Part shown: positions 1 to 10,132 of the stretch, one piece after another
How the letters are laid out: the number at the start of each line of letters is the position of its first letter
Numbering within the stretch: position 1 is the stretch's first letter
From: JBBQSU01 sp038234815
Lineage (GTDB): Bacteria; Planctomycetota; Phycisphaerae; Tepidisphaerales; Tepidisphaeraceae
Length of the DNA stretch: 16,309 nt
Reading direction: 5' to 3'
NCBI GenBank assembly: GCA_038234815.1
Contig: JBBQSU010000086.1
Span: 1 to 16,309, forward strand
Notes under the pieces: model-generated
Told to the model about the DNA's origin: nothing
Databases searched by the model: none
What the model saw: the letters and a program-made list of their open reading frames with translations, nothing else
Program-made: the position numbers and the translations under genes

Positions 1-1287
1 ATCATCATCGGCGTGGGCGCGGTCATAGCCATGATGGAACTGGGGCACGGCACCAAGACCAATCTGCAAAAGAGTATTGCCAGCATGGGGGCCAACACAC
101 TGATGGTGCTCCCGGGCACCGCAGCCAGTGGCGGGGTGTCATTCGGCCTGGGCAGTGTCATGACGCTCACGCCCGAAGACTGTGACGCCATTATTGCTGA
201 ATGCCCGGCGGTTCGCGCGGCCTCGCCATTGGTGCGCGCCCGTGGCCCACAGGTCGTCTATGGCAGTCAAAACTGGGTGCCGCAGCAGGTCGTCGGGGTT
301 ACGCCTCAATTCCTGGTCATCCGCGATTGGACCGAAATGGATCGTGGGCAGGCCTTTACCGACCGCGACGTGCGTAATTCCAGCAAGGTGTGCCTCATCG
401 GCCAGACCATCGCCAAGCAGCTTTTCCAAGGCGAAGACCCCGTCGGAAAAGACCTGCGCATCGGCAGTGTCACTTTTCAGGTCATGGGCGTACTTAAGGC
501 CAAAGGCGCTAACATGATGGGCAGCGATCAGGACGATATTCTCGTCGCGCCCTGGACGACCATCAAATACCGCGTGGCTAGTCAGGCGTCCACGTCCTCG
601 GGCAAATCCACCTCCAATGGCTCGGCGGTCAACACGCTCAATAACATCTATCCGAACAGTGGATTGGAGCTTTATCCCGAGCTTTCCAATACCCAGCAGG
701 CCGATTCCCCCATGCCCGTCCGCTTTACCAATGTCGATCAGATCCTCTGCGCCGCCACCAGCGCCGAAACCGTCCAGACCGCCATCAAGCAGATCACCCA
801 AACCCTGAACCGCAGGCACCGCATCCGTGAAGGGCAACCTGATGATTTTCAAATCCGCGACATGAGCGAATTCATCAAGATGATGAGCGCCACCACGGGC
901 ATGATGAGCGGGCTGCTGCTGGGCGTAGCGGTGATTTCGCTCATTGTCGGCGGGGTTGGCATCATGAACATCATGCTGGTGAGCGTGACGGAGCGCACGC
1001 GTGAGATCGGCCTGCGCATGGCCGTTGGCGCACGAGGGCGAGACATCCTGCTGCAATTTCTGATCGAAGCCATCCTGCTGTGCCTGGCTGGCGGGGCCGC
1101 GGGGATCGTTTTTGGCCGAGTCGGCTCGGTCCTCTGTCGGATGCTGCTGCGCCTGCCGACGGAAATTTCCCCCTCGGCCATTGTCGCTTCGGTGGTCGTC
1201 TCTGCGGTCGTGGGGGTGGCGTTCGGATTCTATCCGGCCTGGAAAGCCTCGCGGCTCGATCCCATCGAAGCCCTTCGCTACGAGTAG
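1..1287 (+). CDS. MacB-type ABC transporter permease (5' end missing)
   Basis: Partial gene: the reading frame is open from base 1, so the N-terminus lies outside the window and 428 residues are visible. The visible start continues directly into the stretch that follows the first membrane helix in MacB-family permeases (IIIGVGAVIAMME, then SIASMGANTLMVLPG). A periplasmic MacB core domain fills roughly the next 290 residues. The FtsX domain follows, with a helix around MMSGLLLGVAVISLIVGG, the conserved cytoplasmic loop TERTREIGLRMAVGAR, and two more hydrophobic stretches. The protein ends DPIEALRYE, a typical MacB-family C-terminus. Such permeases work with a MacB-like ATPase, and often an MacA-like adaptor, to move substrates from the periplasm or inner membrane outward. 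Those partners would be expected upstream and are not visible. The substrate cannot be told. Family certain; exact subfamily not. Confidence 0.93.
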   Translation: MIIGVGAVIAMMELGHGTKTNLQKSIASMGANTLMVLPGTAASGGVSFGLGSVMTLTPEDCDAIIAECPAVRAASPLVRARGPQVVYGSQNWVPQQVVGVTPQFLVIRDWTEMDRGQAFTDRDVRNSSKVCLIGQTIAKQLFQGEDPVGKDLRIGSVTFQVMGVLKAKGANMMGSDQDDILVAPWTTIKYRVASQASTSSGKSTSNGSAVNTLNNIYPNSGLELYPELSNTQQADSPMPVRFTNVDQILCAATSAETVQTAIKQITQTLNRRHRIREGQPDDFQIRDMSEFIKMMSATTGMMSGLLLGVAVISLIVGGVGIMNIMLVSVTERTREIGLRMAVGARGRDILLQFLIEAILLCLAGGAAGIVFGRVGSVLCRMLLRLPTEISPSAIVASVVVSAVVGVAFGFYPAWKASRLDPIEALRYE

Positions 1288-1355
1288 ACGCACCGGGCAC
1301 CGGCGCGCTATCCTGAGAGTAGAAAGCCCGCAAATGGTGATCAGGAGACGCAGCC

Positions 1356-3428
<2,073 letters not shown>

Positions 3429-3473
3429 CCCCTCGCGAAACCGCACGCCGATTCGACACCGATCATCGCATTT

Positions 3474-4616
3474 TCAGGTGCGGACCCGATCCAACAGCCA
3501 CACCGAGATCGGCGCAAAGACGAAGATGGGCATCCAGGCCATCAGGGCCGGCCAAAGCTCGGTCCAGCCAGGTCCGGCGGGCGGGCGACCGGCAAGTTGC
3601 TGGGCCAGGAACACTGACGACATCGCCAGCCCGGTCAGCGTCAGGCACTGGGTCGCCGCCATCTTCAGGCGAGTGGGGTCGTGGTTCAGCACTGCGGGGA
3701 TAGCCAGGAGCAGCAGGATCACGTTCATAATCGGCTGGGTGAAGCGCAGATGCTTCATCCGCAGCAGATTGGCCCGGCCGTACTGTTCGGGCCGGGCCAG
3801 CAGCTCATTGATCCGCCGGGTCGAAAGCAGTTGGACGAAGCCGGCACGACGAAAGATGGCGATTTCCTCCGGGGTGATGCTGGTGATGAACTGGGCACGC
3901 GGTTCGCCGGTCGAACGGGTTTGATCAGGCATCAGGCCGGTGTAGCGCAGCCCGCCGGTCAGGTCCCAAAGCTGTTTCGCCGAATTCCAGACCGCGCGAT
4001 TAGCACGGGTGTGCGCCGACACGTTCAAATTCTCGTCGCGCTCCACGATATCCAGATCATACATGGCGGCCGACGTATGCGTGGTCGCCGGCTGAAAACG
4101 CATAGCCGACAGCACGGCCCGCTGGTCGTCCTGAATCCCGCTGATTTCAAAGGCGCTGCTCCCCTCGGCATACATCTCGCTATGCGAACGGTTGAGCTTG
4201 TCGATCATGTTCGGCAGGACCAGTTCGGTATCTACGACGAGCAGGCCATTGAGCAGCACCGCCATCACGATAATCGGCATGGCCAGTCGCAGCATGGGCA
4301 CGCCTGCCGCGAGCCAGGCGGTCAACTCGTTGAAGCGGCTCATGCGTAGAAGTGTGAACCCCGCCGCGGCCACGGGGATGATCCCGGACAACTGCACAAA
4401 AATCAGAAAGCCCTGGTAAAAATAGTAGTCGAGCAGATTCAGCATGGTCCGCCAGAGGCCTTCCACCCCGGTCACGCCGGCGCGGCGCTGAATGGCGGCC
4501 ACCTCGTCGAGGTTGAACACCATGTCCAACACGATGTACAGACCGATTAACACCATCAGGCTGATGACATAGTTCCTGATGAAGTTAGTGAGAATGTATC
4601 GATCGAGTATGCGCAT
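3474..4616 (-). CDS. lptG: LptF/LptG family permease, LptG-like
   Basis: A 380-residue inner-membrane protein of the LptF/LptG (YjgP/YjgQ) family. In the LptB2FG complex these permeases extract lipopolysaccharide from the inner membrane and pass it to the periplasmic bridge. It has the family layout: three helices near residues 10-33, 62-90 and 100-125, a periplasmic domain around 130-285, and three C-terminal helices near 293-311, 317-340 and 352-378. The N-terminus ILDRYI followed by a helix is typical of LptG. The ATG at 4616 is chosen over the TTG just before it. The gene lies 31 bases downstream of the other Lpt permease, so the two are probably co-transcribed. The LptG assignment rests on the N-terminus and on being second of the pair. 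No lptB or lptA is nearby. It ends 45 bases from the end of uvrB (convergent). Confidence 0.9.
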   Translation of the reverse strand: MRILDRYILTNFIRNYVISLMVLIGLYIVLDMVFNLDEVAAIQRRAGVTGVEGLWRTMLNLLDYYFYQGFLIFVQLSGIIPVAAAGFTLLRMSRFNELTAWLAAGVPMLRLAMPIIVMAVLLNGLLVVDTELVLPNMIDKLNRSHSEMYAEGSSAFEISGIQDDQRAVLSAMRFQPATTHTSAAMYDLDIVERDENLNVSAHTRANRAVWNSAKQLWDLTGGLRYTGLMPDQTRSTGEPRAQFITSITPEEIAIFRRAGFVQLLSTRRINELLARPEQYGRANLLRMKHLRFTQPIMNVILLLLAIPAVLNHDPTRLKMAATQCLTLTGLAMSSVFLAQQLAGRPPAGPGWTELWPALMAWMPIFVFAPISVWLLDRVRT

Positions 4617-4647
4617 CAAAAAACCGTCACCGATCAGAATAACAACG

Positions 4648-6342
4648 CTATTGCCGATGCAACCGCCAGAGCAGGGCCACGGCGATCACCAGCACGATCA
4701 CGTTCCCGCTCCACATCACAAAAAGACCCGCATACAGCGGATTCAGAGGATTGGTCACCGGGTTGGGCAACAGATAAAGACTGTTGGGGATGCCCTCGCT
4801 CATGTTTTGCCCGCTCACCACCAGCACGATCGTCAGAATCGCCGGGATCACGCTGATGGCAAAGGCGTTGAGGAAATTTCCACTCTTGAAGATCATGCCC
4901 ATCGCCGCTCCCATCATCACCAGGATGAGACAACTGACCGAAAAACTGGCCCGGGCGTGCATTTCGCTGCGCACGCGGTTGCTGAGACGCACCAGGGCTT
5001 CCAGCAGCGTCGCGCGCTGTTTCTGGGAACTGGATTTATCGGCCAAAAAGTCCTCGATCGTCCGGTTTTGCATCGCCAGCATTCGCGCGTTCATGGGGAA
5101 GGAAAATCGAACAGGAAAGCTGGCCCGAGGAATTGGCCCGGAACCGGTGTCGATCAGGCAATCGAACAGGTCGATAGCGACGATGATGCGGGCACGTTCG
5201 GAGTCGGCGGACAGATGCAGCCGGGCCTCGCGGGCCTGAACGCTCAGCGCGGCGCGTTCTCCGCGATGCTGCTGGAGCACGATCGGATGATCCTCCAGCT
5301 CGGGATCGGAGATTAGGCGAAGCGTTGCGCCCTCGACCACCGGCGATTTCTTTCCGCGCCGAATCGTATTGGTGGCCTCACCCGTCTGAAACTTCGCCGA
5401 TGCGCCCGAAGCATCCAGCTCGGCGATGATCTGTTCCATCGCGGCGCTAACCTGAGCGTCGCGCACGAAATCGCCGAGGATGGACTTCACCTTGATGCTG
5501 CGGGTCGGATCGGCGTCCAGCTCCTTCAGCCGGTAGATGTCCATAAACTTGGCACGCTCCCGAATGCCCGAAGGCAGCGGAAACGGCCCGAACTGCGTTG
5601 CCTCGATTCCCACCTGCATCCCGCTCTCAAAATCGCGCGGAAACTTGGTTCCACCTTCCAGAACTGCTTCCATCAGCACTTCTTCGTCGTCGGCGCGATT
5701 GGGGCGGATGTGCAAGGTGGCCTTGCGGGCCATGAAAAATTCCCGCGGCAGGCGGGGGATGTTGTGCTTCGGATCGGCCTTGCTGTAGCGGACGATCATC
5801 GGGCCGGACAACACCACCACCTGATCGTCGGGCCGGGCGGGGTCCACGGGCGGAACCTGCGCGCTTTGCGCAAAGACCGTCATGTCGCGCAGCTTCGTCT
5901 GATGCGTCCGTTCGATCTGCGAGGCGATGATCGTCGCCAGGTTGGAATAGATCGTCCGCTCAACGTCCAGCGTCATCTTGGGGACATAAAAGCAGTTCAG
6001 TACCAGCGAGGCGATGGCGATCATCAATCCCAGCAACAGACCCGGAAGCGTGACGGAAAGATGCCCGATTCCGCTGGCCCGGCAGGCGAGCAGTTCGTTG
6101 TCGGCAGCCAGGCGTCCATAGACGACCGTGGTGGCAAACAAAGCCGCGATCGGCAGTGAATAGCTGGTCATGGCGGGCATGAGGTCGCTGATGATGCGCA
6201 GCACCTGTCCGCCATTCAGCCCGTGTTCGGTCAGGGGGCGCAGCAGTCCGCCAAAGGTCATAATCCCGGCCAGCGCTCCCGAGGCGACCATGAAAACCTT
6301 GAATAGATCAAAGAAGATGTAACGAAATAGCGTTCGGCCCAT
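4648..6342 (-). CDS. lptF: LptF/LptG family permease, LptF-like, with enlarged periplasmic region
   Basis: First gene of a minus-strand pair of LptF/LptG permeases, probably the second half-transporter of an LptB2FG-type lipid export complex. With the ATG at 6342 it has 564 residues; a GTG at 6447 would add 35 polar residues ahead of MGRTLFRYIFFDLFKVF, where family members normally begin, so 6342 is preferred. Neither start has a clear ribosome binding site. Helices lie near residues 10-33, 46-75 and 95-118 (family-like turn LAADNELLACRASGI) and near 467-486, 492-512 and 538-560. The intervening soluble region spans about 340 residues, while family members are usually only about 360-400 residues in total. 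This part has basic and acidic stretches and ends in a beta-rich stretch (ARIIVAIDLFDCLIDTG, then SFPVRFSFPMNARML). LptF rather than LptG is inferred from gene order. Confidence 0.87.
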   Translation of the reverse strand: MGRTLFRYIFFDLFKVFMVASGALAGIMTFGGLLRPLTEHGLNGGQVLRIISDLMPAMTSYSLPIAALFATTVVYGRLAADNELLACRASGIGHLSVTLPGLLLGLMIAIASLVLNCFYVPKMTLDVERTIYSNLATIIASQIERTHQTKLRDMTVFAQSAQVPPVDPARPDDQVVVLSGPMIVRYSKADPKHNIPRLPREFFMARKATLHIRPNRADDEEVLMEAVLEGGTKFPRDFESGMQVGIEATQFGPFPLPSGIRERAKFMDIYRLKELDADPTRSIKVKSILGDFVRDAQVSAAMEQIIAELDASGASAKFQTGEATNTIRRGKKSPVVEGATLRLISDPELEDHPIVLQQHRGERAALSVQAREARLHLSADSERARIIVAIDLFDCLIDTGSGPIPRASFPVRFSFPMNARMLAMQNRTIEDFLADKSSSQKQRATLLEALVRLSNRVRSEMHARASFSVSCLILVMMGAAMGMIFKSGNFLNAFAISVIPAILTIVLVVSGQNMSEGIPNSLYLLPNPVTNPLNPLYAGLFVMWSGNVIVLVIAVALLWRLHRQ

Positions 6343-6441
6343 GCGGCGTGGACGGATGCTAACGGTGGATCGGGCCGACTTCAAACGGGCCTTCGCGTCA
6401 GCCGGCCCCAGCGGCGAAGGGCCAATACCCGAGCATTTCAA

Positions 6442-6469
6442 TTGCACACTTCAGTGATGCGGATATCAT
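6442..6469 (+). promoter_or_regulatory. possible sigma70-type promoter of the PEP-CTERM gene
   Basis: TTGCAC at 6442-6447 and TATCAT at 6464-6469 are 16 bases apart, close to the -35/-10 consensus. Transcription would start only a few bases before the ATG at 6480, giving an almost leaderless mRNA, which agrees with the lack of a Shine-Dalgarno site there. Such matches are common by chance. Confidence 0.25.
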
Positions 6470-6479
6470 CCCATGAATA

Positions 6480-7412
6480 ATGTTGAAGGACAGGACGAGA
6501 AAATGCGGTCTTGGGGTGCTTCTGCTTTTCCCGGCAGTGCCCGCCGGCGCGGTGGTCACTGTGGGGCAGTGGTCGCCTATCTATCAGGGCGTCGACTATG
6601 CCACCGGCTCTGCCGATGCAACCGAGCCTCGCTTGCAGCAAGTCCAAGCCGTCCGTGTTGACCTGCAAAACCCCACCGTCGGCTTCTTCTCAACGCCTAA
6701 GACTTCGCAAACCCTGGACACCATCGGCCAGACAACCAGTTCGTTTTTGACGCAATACCATACGCAGGTAGCGATTAACGCGTCGTTCTATGGCCCGGTT
6801 TCGCTCTTTCCCACCGACATCGACATCGTTGGCCTCTCAATGTCCAACGGCACGGTGGTTTCGGCACCCACCTCCGGGTCGGGCAGTCCGGTCCTGGCGA
6901 TCACACAGGCCAATGTCGCCTCGTTTATCACCACGACCACCAGCACCGATCCCAGCCCCTACTGGAATGCCGTCGCCGGTGGCTCGATGCTCCTGGTTAA
7001 CGGCGTTAATTTGGGGGACCCGAATTCGACGGTCGCCCATCCACGCTCGCTGGCCGGCATCAGCCAGGACAACCGCTATCTCTATCTCATCACCATCGAC
7101 GGCCGGCAAACGGGCTATTCCGACGGCGCGATCGACTACGAATCGGCGCTGTGGCTGACGCGCTTCGGCGCTTACAATGGCCTGAACCTCGACGGCGGAG
7201 GATCGACCACCCTGGTGAGGGACAACGCCGCCGGCGGAGCAGTCGTGCTGAACTCGCCCATCAATGCCAACACCCCCGGCTTTGAGCGACTCAACGGCAA
7301 CGCGTTGGGCGTGTTCGCAGCGCCCCTGCCCGAGCCGGGGGCCATGCTCCTGTTTATCGGCCTGGCCCCTGTCCTGCTGCGGCGCGTGCGCCGGCAGGCT
7401 TGTTCCCGATAG
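6480..7412 (+). CDS. secreted phosphodiester glycosidase family (NAGPA-like) protein with PEP-CTERM sorting tail
   Basis: A 310-residue exported protein. The N-terminus is a signal peptide: basic MLKDRTRK, hydrophobic core CGLGVLLLFPAVPA, likely cleavage after AGA near residue 24. The body matches the phosphodiester glycosidase (NAGPA, DUF2233) family, whose known member removes N-acetylglucosamine from phosphodiesters. Family motifs seen are INASFYG, HPRSLAGIS at 187-195, TIDGRQTGYSDGA with DGR at 207-209, and NLDGGGSTTLV with D238. The C-terminus is a PEP-CTERM signal: PEP at 284-286, a hydrophobic stretch to about 300, then the basic RRVRRQ. In species with an exosortase this tail is processed at the membrane and the protein is usually delivered to the cell surface or extracellular matrix. 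A surface glycopolymer is a plausible substrate, but that is inference. The ATG at 6480 is the only start giving a complete signal peptide. The gene diverges from the Lpt pair. Confidence 0.88.
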   Translation: MLKDRTRKCGLGVLLLFPAVPAGAVVTVGQWSPIYQGVDYATGSADATEPRLQQVQAVRVDLQNPTVGFFSTPKTSQTLDTIGQTTSSFLTQYHTQVAINASFYGPVSLFPTDIDIVGLSMSNGTVVSAPTSGSGSPVLAITQANVASFITTTTSTDPSPYWNAVAGGSMLLVNGVNLGDPNSTVAHPRSLAGISQDNRYLYLITIDGRQTGYSDGAIDYESALWLTRFGAYNGLNLDGGGSTTLVRDNAAGGAVVLNSPINANTPGFERLNGNALGVFAAPLPEPGAMLLFIGLAPVLLRRVRRQACSR

Positions 7413-7476
7413 CAATCGCCTGCCATGGCCGGCCCAGAGACGGAAGTTCGCCATCGCCGCATTTCGCCTTTCCCGG

Positions 7477-7494
7477 CGCGCTTCCAGCGCGTTT
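7477..7494 (+). terminator. possible weak terminator hairpin after the PEP-CTERM gene
   Basis: The stem CGCGC (7477-7481) pairs with GCGCG (7487-7491) over a five-base loop TTCCA, and only three Ts follow. Its position, 65 bases after the stop codon and ahead of the next ribosome binding site, suits a terminator. The short T-run makes it weak, and such GC stems occur by chance in this composition. Confidence 0.25.
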
Positions 7495-7552
7495 GAATCT
7501 CCACCACAAAACCGATATCGTCTGCCTCCCAATACCCTTATGGAGTCTTTGA

Positions 7553-8629
7553 ATGAAAATCGCGGTCATGCCGGGAGATTTTGTCGGGAAGGAAGTCGTC
7601 GCCGAGGGGCTTAAGGTCCTTAAGGTTGCCTCCGAAAAGTTTGGCTTTAAGTATTCCACCACCGACTACCCGTTCGGCGCTGAGCATTACCTGAAAACCA
7701 AGATCACCCTGCCCGATTCCGCGCTGAAAGAACTGGCGGCCCATGACGCCATTTTGTTTGGAGCCGTCGGTGCCGATCCCCGGGGCAATGCCCAGATTCC
7801 GCAAGGACTGATCGAAACCGACATCCTGCTGAAAATGCGCTTTGAACTCGATCAATACATCAACCTGCGCCCCACCCGGCTGCTGCCCGGTGTGCCCACC
7901 CCGCTGGCCAATATCAAGCCCGGCGATATCGACATGGTGATTGTGCGTGAAAACACCGAAGGGCTTTACTGCCAGAACGGTGGCTTTCTCTACAAGGGGA
8001 CCAAGCACGAAGTAGCCAACCAGATCGAAGTGACCACCCGGCACGGGGTTGAGCGGGCGATTCGATACGCCTTCGACTACGCGGTGCAGTTCAACCGCAA
8101 GAAGGTCACGCTTGTCGCCAAAACCAATGTTCTGCGGTTTGCCCATAACCTGTGGATGCGTGCGTTTGAAGAGGTCAAGGCCGATTATCCGCAGATCGAG
8201 ACGGGCTATGATCATGTGGATGCCTGCACCATGTACATGGTGACCAATCCCAAACGCTATGACGTGGTGGTGACGACGAATATGTTCGGCGACATCATCA
8301 CCGACCTCGGCGCGGCCATTCAGGGCGGCATGGGCATGGCCGCGTCGGGCAATCTCAATCCGACCCGGCAGGCTGCCAGCATGTTTGAACCGGTTCATGG
8401 CTCGGCCCCGGACATCGCAGGGAAAAATATCGCCAATCCCATCGCTACGTTCTTAAGCGTGGCCATGATGCTTGATTTTCTAGGACAGGCCGCGGCCGCG
8501 ACGGCCATCAACCAGGCCTGCAAGGACGTGGTTGCAGAAAAGAAGAACCAGACCCGCGACCTGGGCGGGACCGCAGGCACCACCGAGGTGGGCCGGGCCG
8601 TCTGCGAAAAGGTCGCCTCCGCGGCCTAG
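7553..8629 (+). CDS. leuB: 3-isopropylmalate dehydrogenase-type (isocitrate/isopropylmalate family) enzyme
   Basis: A 358-residue NAD(P)-dependent beta-decarboxylating dehydrogenase; the likely reaction is oxidative decarboxylation of 3-isopropylmalate in leucine synthesis. Visible family features are the N-terminal MKIAVMPGDFVGKEV, the substrate-binding arginine region INLRPTRLLPGV, RENTEGLY at 132-139, the catalytic lysine in AKTNVLR (K190), metal-binding aspartates in MFGDIITDLGAA (D247, D251), and the cofactor stretch EPVHGSAPDIAGKNIANP from 279. The loop RENTEGLYCQNGG differs from the classical LeuB form (RELTGGIYFG) and resembles the second LeuB class seen for example in actinobacteria. 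Tartrate or isocitrate/homoisocitrate dehydrogenase is therefore not excluded. The ATG is supported by GGAG at 7542-7545, seven bases upstream. No other leucine genes adjoin. It appears to head a same-strand run with trxB, rnpA and nuoC. Confidence 0.85.
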   Translation: MKIAVMPGDFVGKEVVAEGLKVLKVASEKFGFKYSTTDYPFGAEHYLKTKITLPDSALKELAAHDAILFGAVGADPRGNAQIPQGLIETDILLKMRFELDQYINLRPTRLLPGVPTPLANIKPGDIDMVIVRENTEGLYCQNGGFLYKGTKHEVANQIEVTTRHGVERAIRYAFDYAVQFNRKKVTLVAKTNVLRFAHNLWMRAFEEVKADYPQIETGYDHVDACTMYMVTNPKRYDVVVTTNMFGDIITDLGAAIQGGMGMAASGNLNPTRQAASMFEPVHGSAPDIAGKNIANPIATFLSVAMMLDFLGQAAAATAINQACKDVVAEKKNQTRDLGGTAGTTEVGRAVCEKVASAA

Positions 8630-8696
8630 GATCGATCACGAGCAAGCGCGAGGGCGGTTGAAACCCCCGCAAGCCACCGAAACGAGCCGAGCTAAT

Positions 8697-9671
8697 ATGG
8701 CAGAAAAACTGGTAATCATTGGTTCCGGCCCGGCCGGATGGACGGCGGCCATCTACGCCGCTCGGGCCTCCCTCGCGCCGGTCGTATATGAAGGCGGAAT
8801 TACCGAAGAAAATCGCCTGCGCGGAACGCTCCCCCTCGGCCAACTCAACCTGACCACCGAAGTCGAAAACTTTCCCGGCTTCCCAACAGGCATCCAAGGC
8901 CCGGAGTTGATGCTCAATATGCGCACGCAGGCCGAAAACTGCGGCGCCATTCTCCGCACAGAAGACATCGTGGAGATCGACCTGTCGGCCCGGCCATTTA
9001 AGATGGTCGATTCCGCGGGCGCGACGGTCGAAGCGCATGCCGTCATCATCGCCACCGGCGCAAGCGCCAATTACCTGGGGCTGGAGAGTGAAGGCCGGTT
9101 TAAGAACTACGGGGTGAGCGCCTGCGCCGTCTGCGATGGCGCGCTTCCGCGATTTCGCAACAAACCATTGATCGTCGTGGGGGGTGGTGATACCGCCGCC
9201 GAAGAAGGCACCTATCTCACCAAATTCGCCAGCAAGGTGTATTTGGTGCATCGCCGCGCCGAACTGCGGGCCAGCAAAACCATGGCCGAGCGGCTGCTGC
9301 AAAATCCCAAGGTGGAACCGGTCTGGAATAGCGTGGTGACTGAAGTACTCGGCGATGAAGCCAGCGGGATGACCGGCGCGATCGTCAAGCACCTGACCAC
9401 CGGCCAGACGTGCACGCTCGAAGCCCCAGGGCTTTTCGTCGCGATCGGGCACACGCCCAATACCGCGTTTCTTAAAGGGCAGGTGCAGACCGATCCCAAA
9501 GGATACATCATTCTGTCCGAGCCGTTCAGGACGACCACGAATGTCGAAGGCGTTTTCGCTGCCGGGGATGTTGCCGATGCGACTTATCGCCAGGCGATTA
9601 CCGCTGCTGGAATGGGCTGCAAGGCCGCGCTGGACGCTGAACGATGGCTGGCGGCCAAAGGCGTGCATTAA
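8697..9671 (+). CDS. trxB: thioredoxin reductase (NADPH)
   Basis: A 324-residue low-molecular-weight thioredoxin reductase, the flavoenzyme that passes electrons from NADPH to thioredoxin. It has the N-terminal FAD motif IIGSGPAGWTAAIYAARA (G9-G14), LTTEVENFPGFP, the redox-active pair C143-A-V-C146 in SACAVCDGALP, the NADPH motif GGGDTAAEE at 162-170 followed by VHRRAELRAS, and the C-terminal FAD motif VFAAGDVAD. Length is normal. The frame is open further upstream to 8532, but that part overlaps leuB. The ATG at 8697, directly before the FAD motif, is clearly the start although no good Shine-Dalgarno site precedes it. It lies 67 bases after leuB and 11 bases before rnpA. Confidence 0.97.
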   Translation: MAEKLVIIGSGPAGWTAAIYAARASLAPVVYEGGITEENRLRGTLPLGQLNLTTEVENFPGFPTGIQGPELMLNMRTQAENCGAILRTEDIVEIDLSARPFKMVDSAGATVEAHAVIIATGASANYLGLESEGRFKNYGVSACAVCDGALPRFRNKPLIVVGGGDTAAEEGTYLTKFASKVYLVHRRAELRASKTMAERLLQNPKVEPVWNSVVTEVLGDEASGMTGAIVKHLTTGQTCTLEAPGLFVAIGHTPNTAFLKGQVQTDPKGYIILSEPFRTTTNVEGVFAAGDVADATYRQAITAAGMGCKAALDAERWLAAKGVH

Positions 9672-9682
9672 CCCAACACCGC

Positions 9683-10069
9683 ATGGGCGAACACTCGGGA
9701 TACACCTTTCCGCGAACGCATCGACTGGCGACCAAGGCGCAGTTTCAGGCCGTGTATGACGCCCGCGTTCGATTCAGCCACCCTGCGGTCGGTGTCGCGG
9801 CCCTTCCCAATACTCTTGTGCATTGCCGGTTGGGGATCAGCATGGCCAAGCGCGTCGGCAGCGCGCCCAAGCGCAATCGCATCAAACGCCTGTTGCGCGA
9901 ATCGTTTCGCCTTGGCCAGCATGAGTTCCCCGGCACGTATGATCTGCTCTTAATGGTCCGCCCGCATGAGGTGATGGAATTGCAGGCCTATCGCCAGTTG
10001 CTTCAATCGGCCGTGCAAAAATTGCACGACAACTGGCAAAAGAAGCTCCGCGAGGGACGATCATCTTGA
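9683..10069 (+). CDS. rnpA: ribonuclease P protein component
   Basis: A 128-residue basic protein, the protein cofactor of RNase P that helps the catalytic RNA trim the 5' leader of pre-tRNA. It begins YTFPRTHRLATKAQFQAVYDARVRFSHP, typical of RnpA, and carries the conserved RNR helix KRNRIKRLLRESFR from residue 63, then YDLLLMVRP. The ATG at 9683 is chosen because the upstream in-frame ATG at 9644 lies inside trxB and would add 13 unrelated residues. No Shine-Dalgarno site is visible, so translation may be coupled to trxB, whose stop is 11 bases upstream. In most bacteria rnpA sits between rpmH and yidC/yidD; here trxB precedes it and nuoC follows. Confidence 0.93.
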   Translation: MGEHSGYTFPRTHRLATKAQFQAVYDARVRFSHPAVGVAALPNTLVHCRLGISMAKRVGSAPKRNRIKRLLRESFRLGQHEFPGTYDLLLMVRPHEVMELQAYRQLLQSAVQKLHDNWQKKLREGRSS

Positions 10070-10132
10070 CGACGTTGCCCGGTTGGCCAACAATCCTGCG
10101 GAAGTAAACCGTCGGCTACGAAAGGATGATCC

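Noticed and set aside
139..1293. Long minus-strand open frame (384 codons) opposite the MacB-type permease
   Set aside because: It has no recognisable domain and is rich in His, Arg, Gly and Asp as expected from antisense of a GC-rich gene. The plus-strand frame has clear family motifs.
4579..5316. Plus-strand open frame of 245 codons opposite the Lpt permeases
   Set aside because: Low-complexity His/Gln/Arg/Asp-rich product across the junction of two real minus-strand genes; a shadow frame.
6431..6446. Sigma54-like site upstream of the PEP-CTERM gene
   Set aside because: TTGCA is present, but the invariant GG of the -24 element is AG here, and sigma54 promoters require it.
6473..6661. Alternative plus-strand frame starting MNNVEGQDEK
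   Set aside because: It overlaps the signal peptide of the glycosidase in another frame and has no domain. The frame from 6480 has a signal peptide, family motifs and a PEP-CTERM tail.
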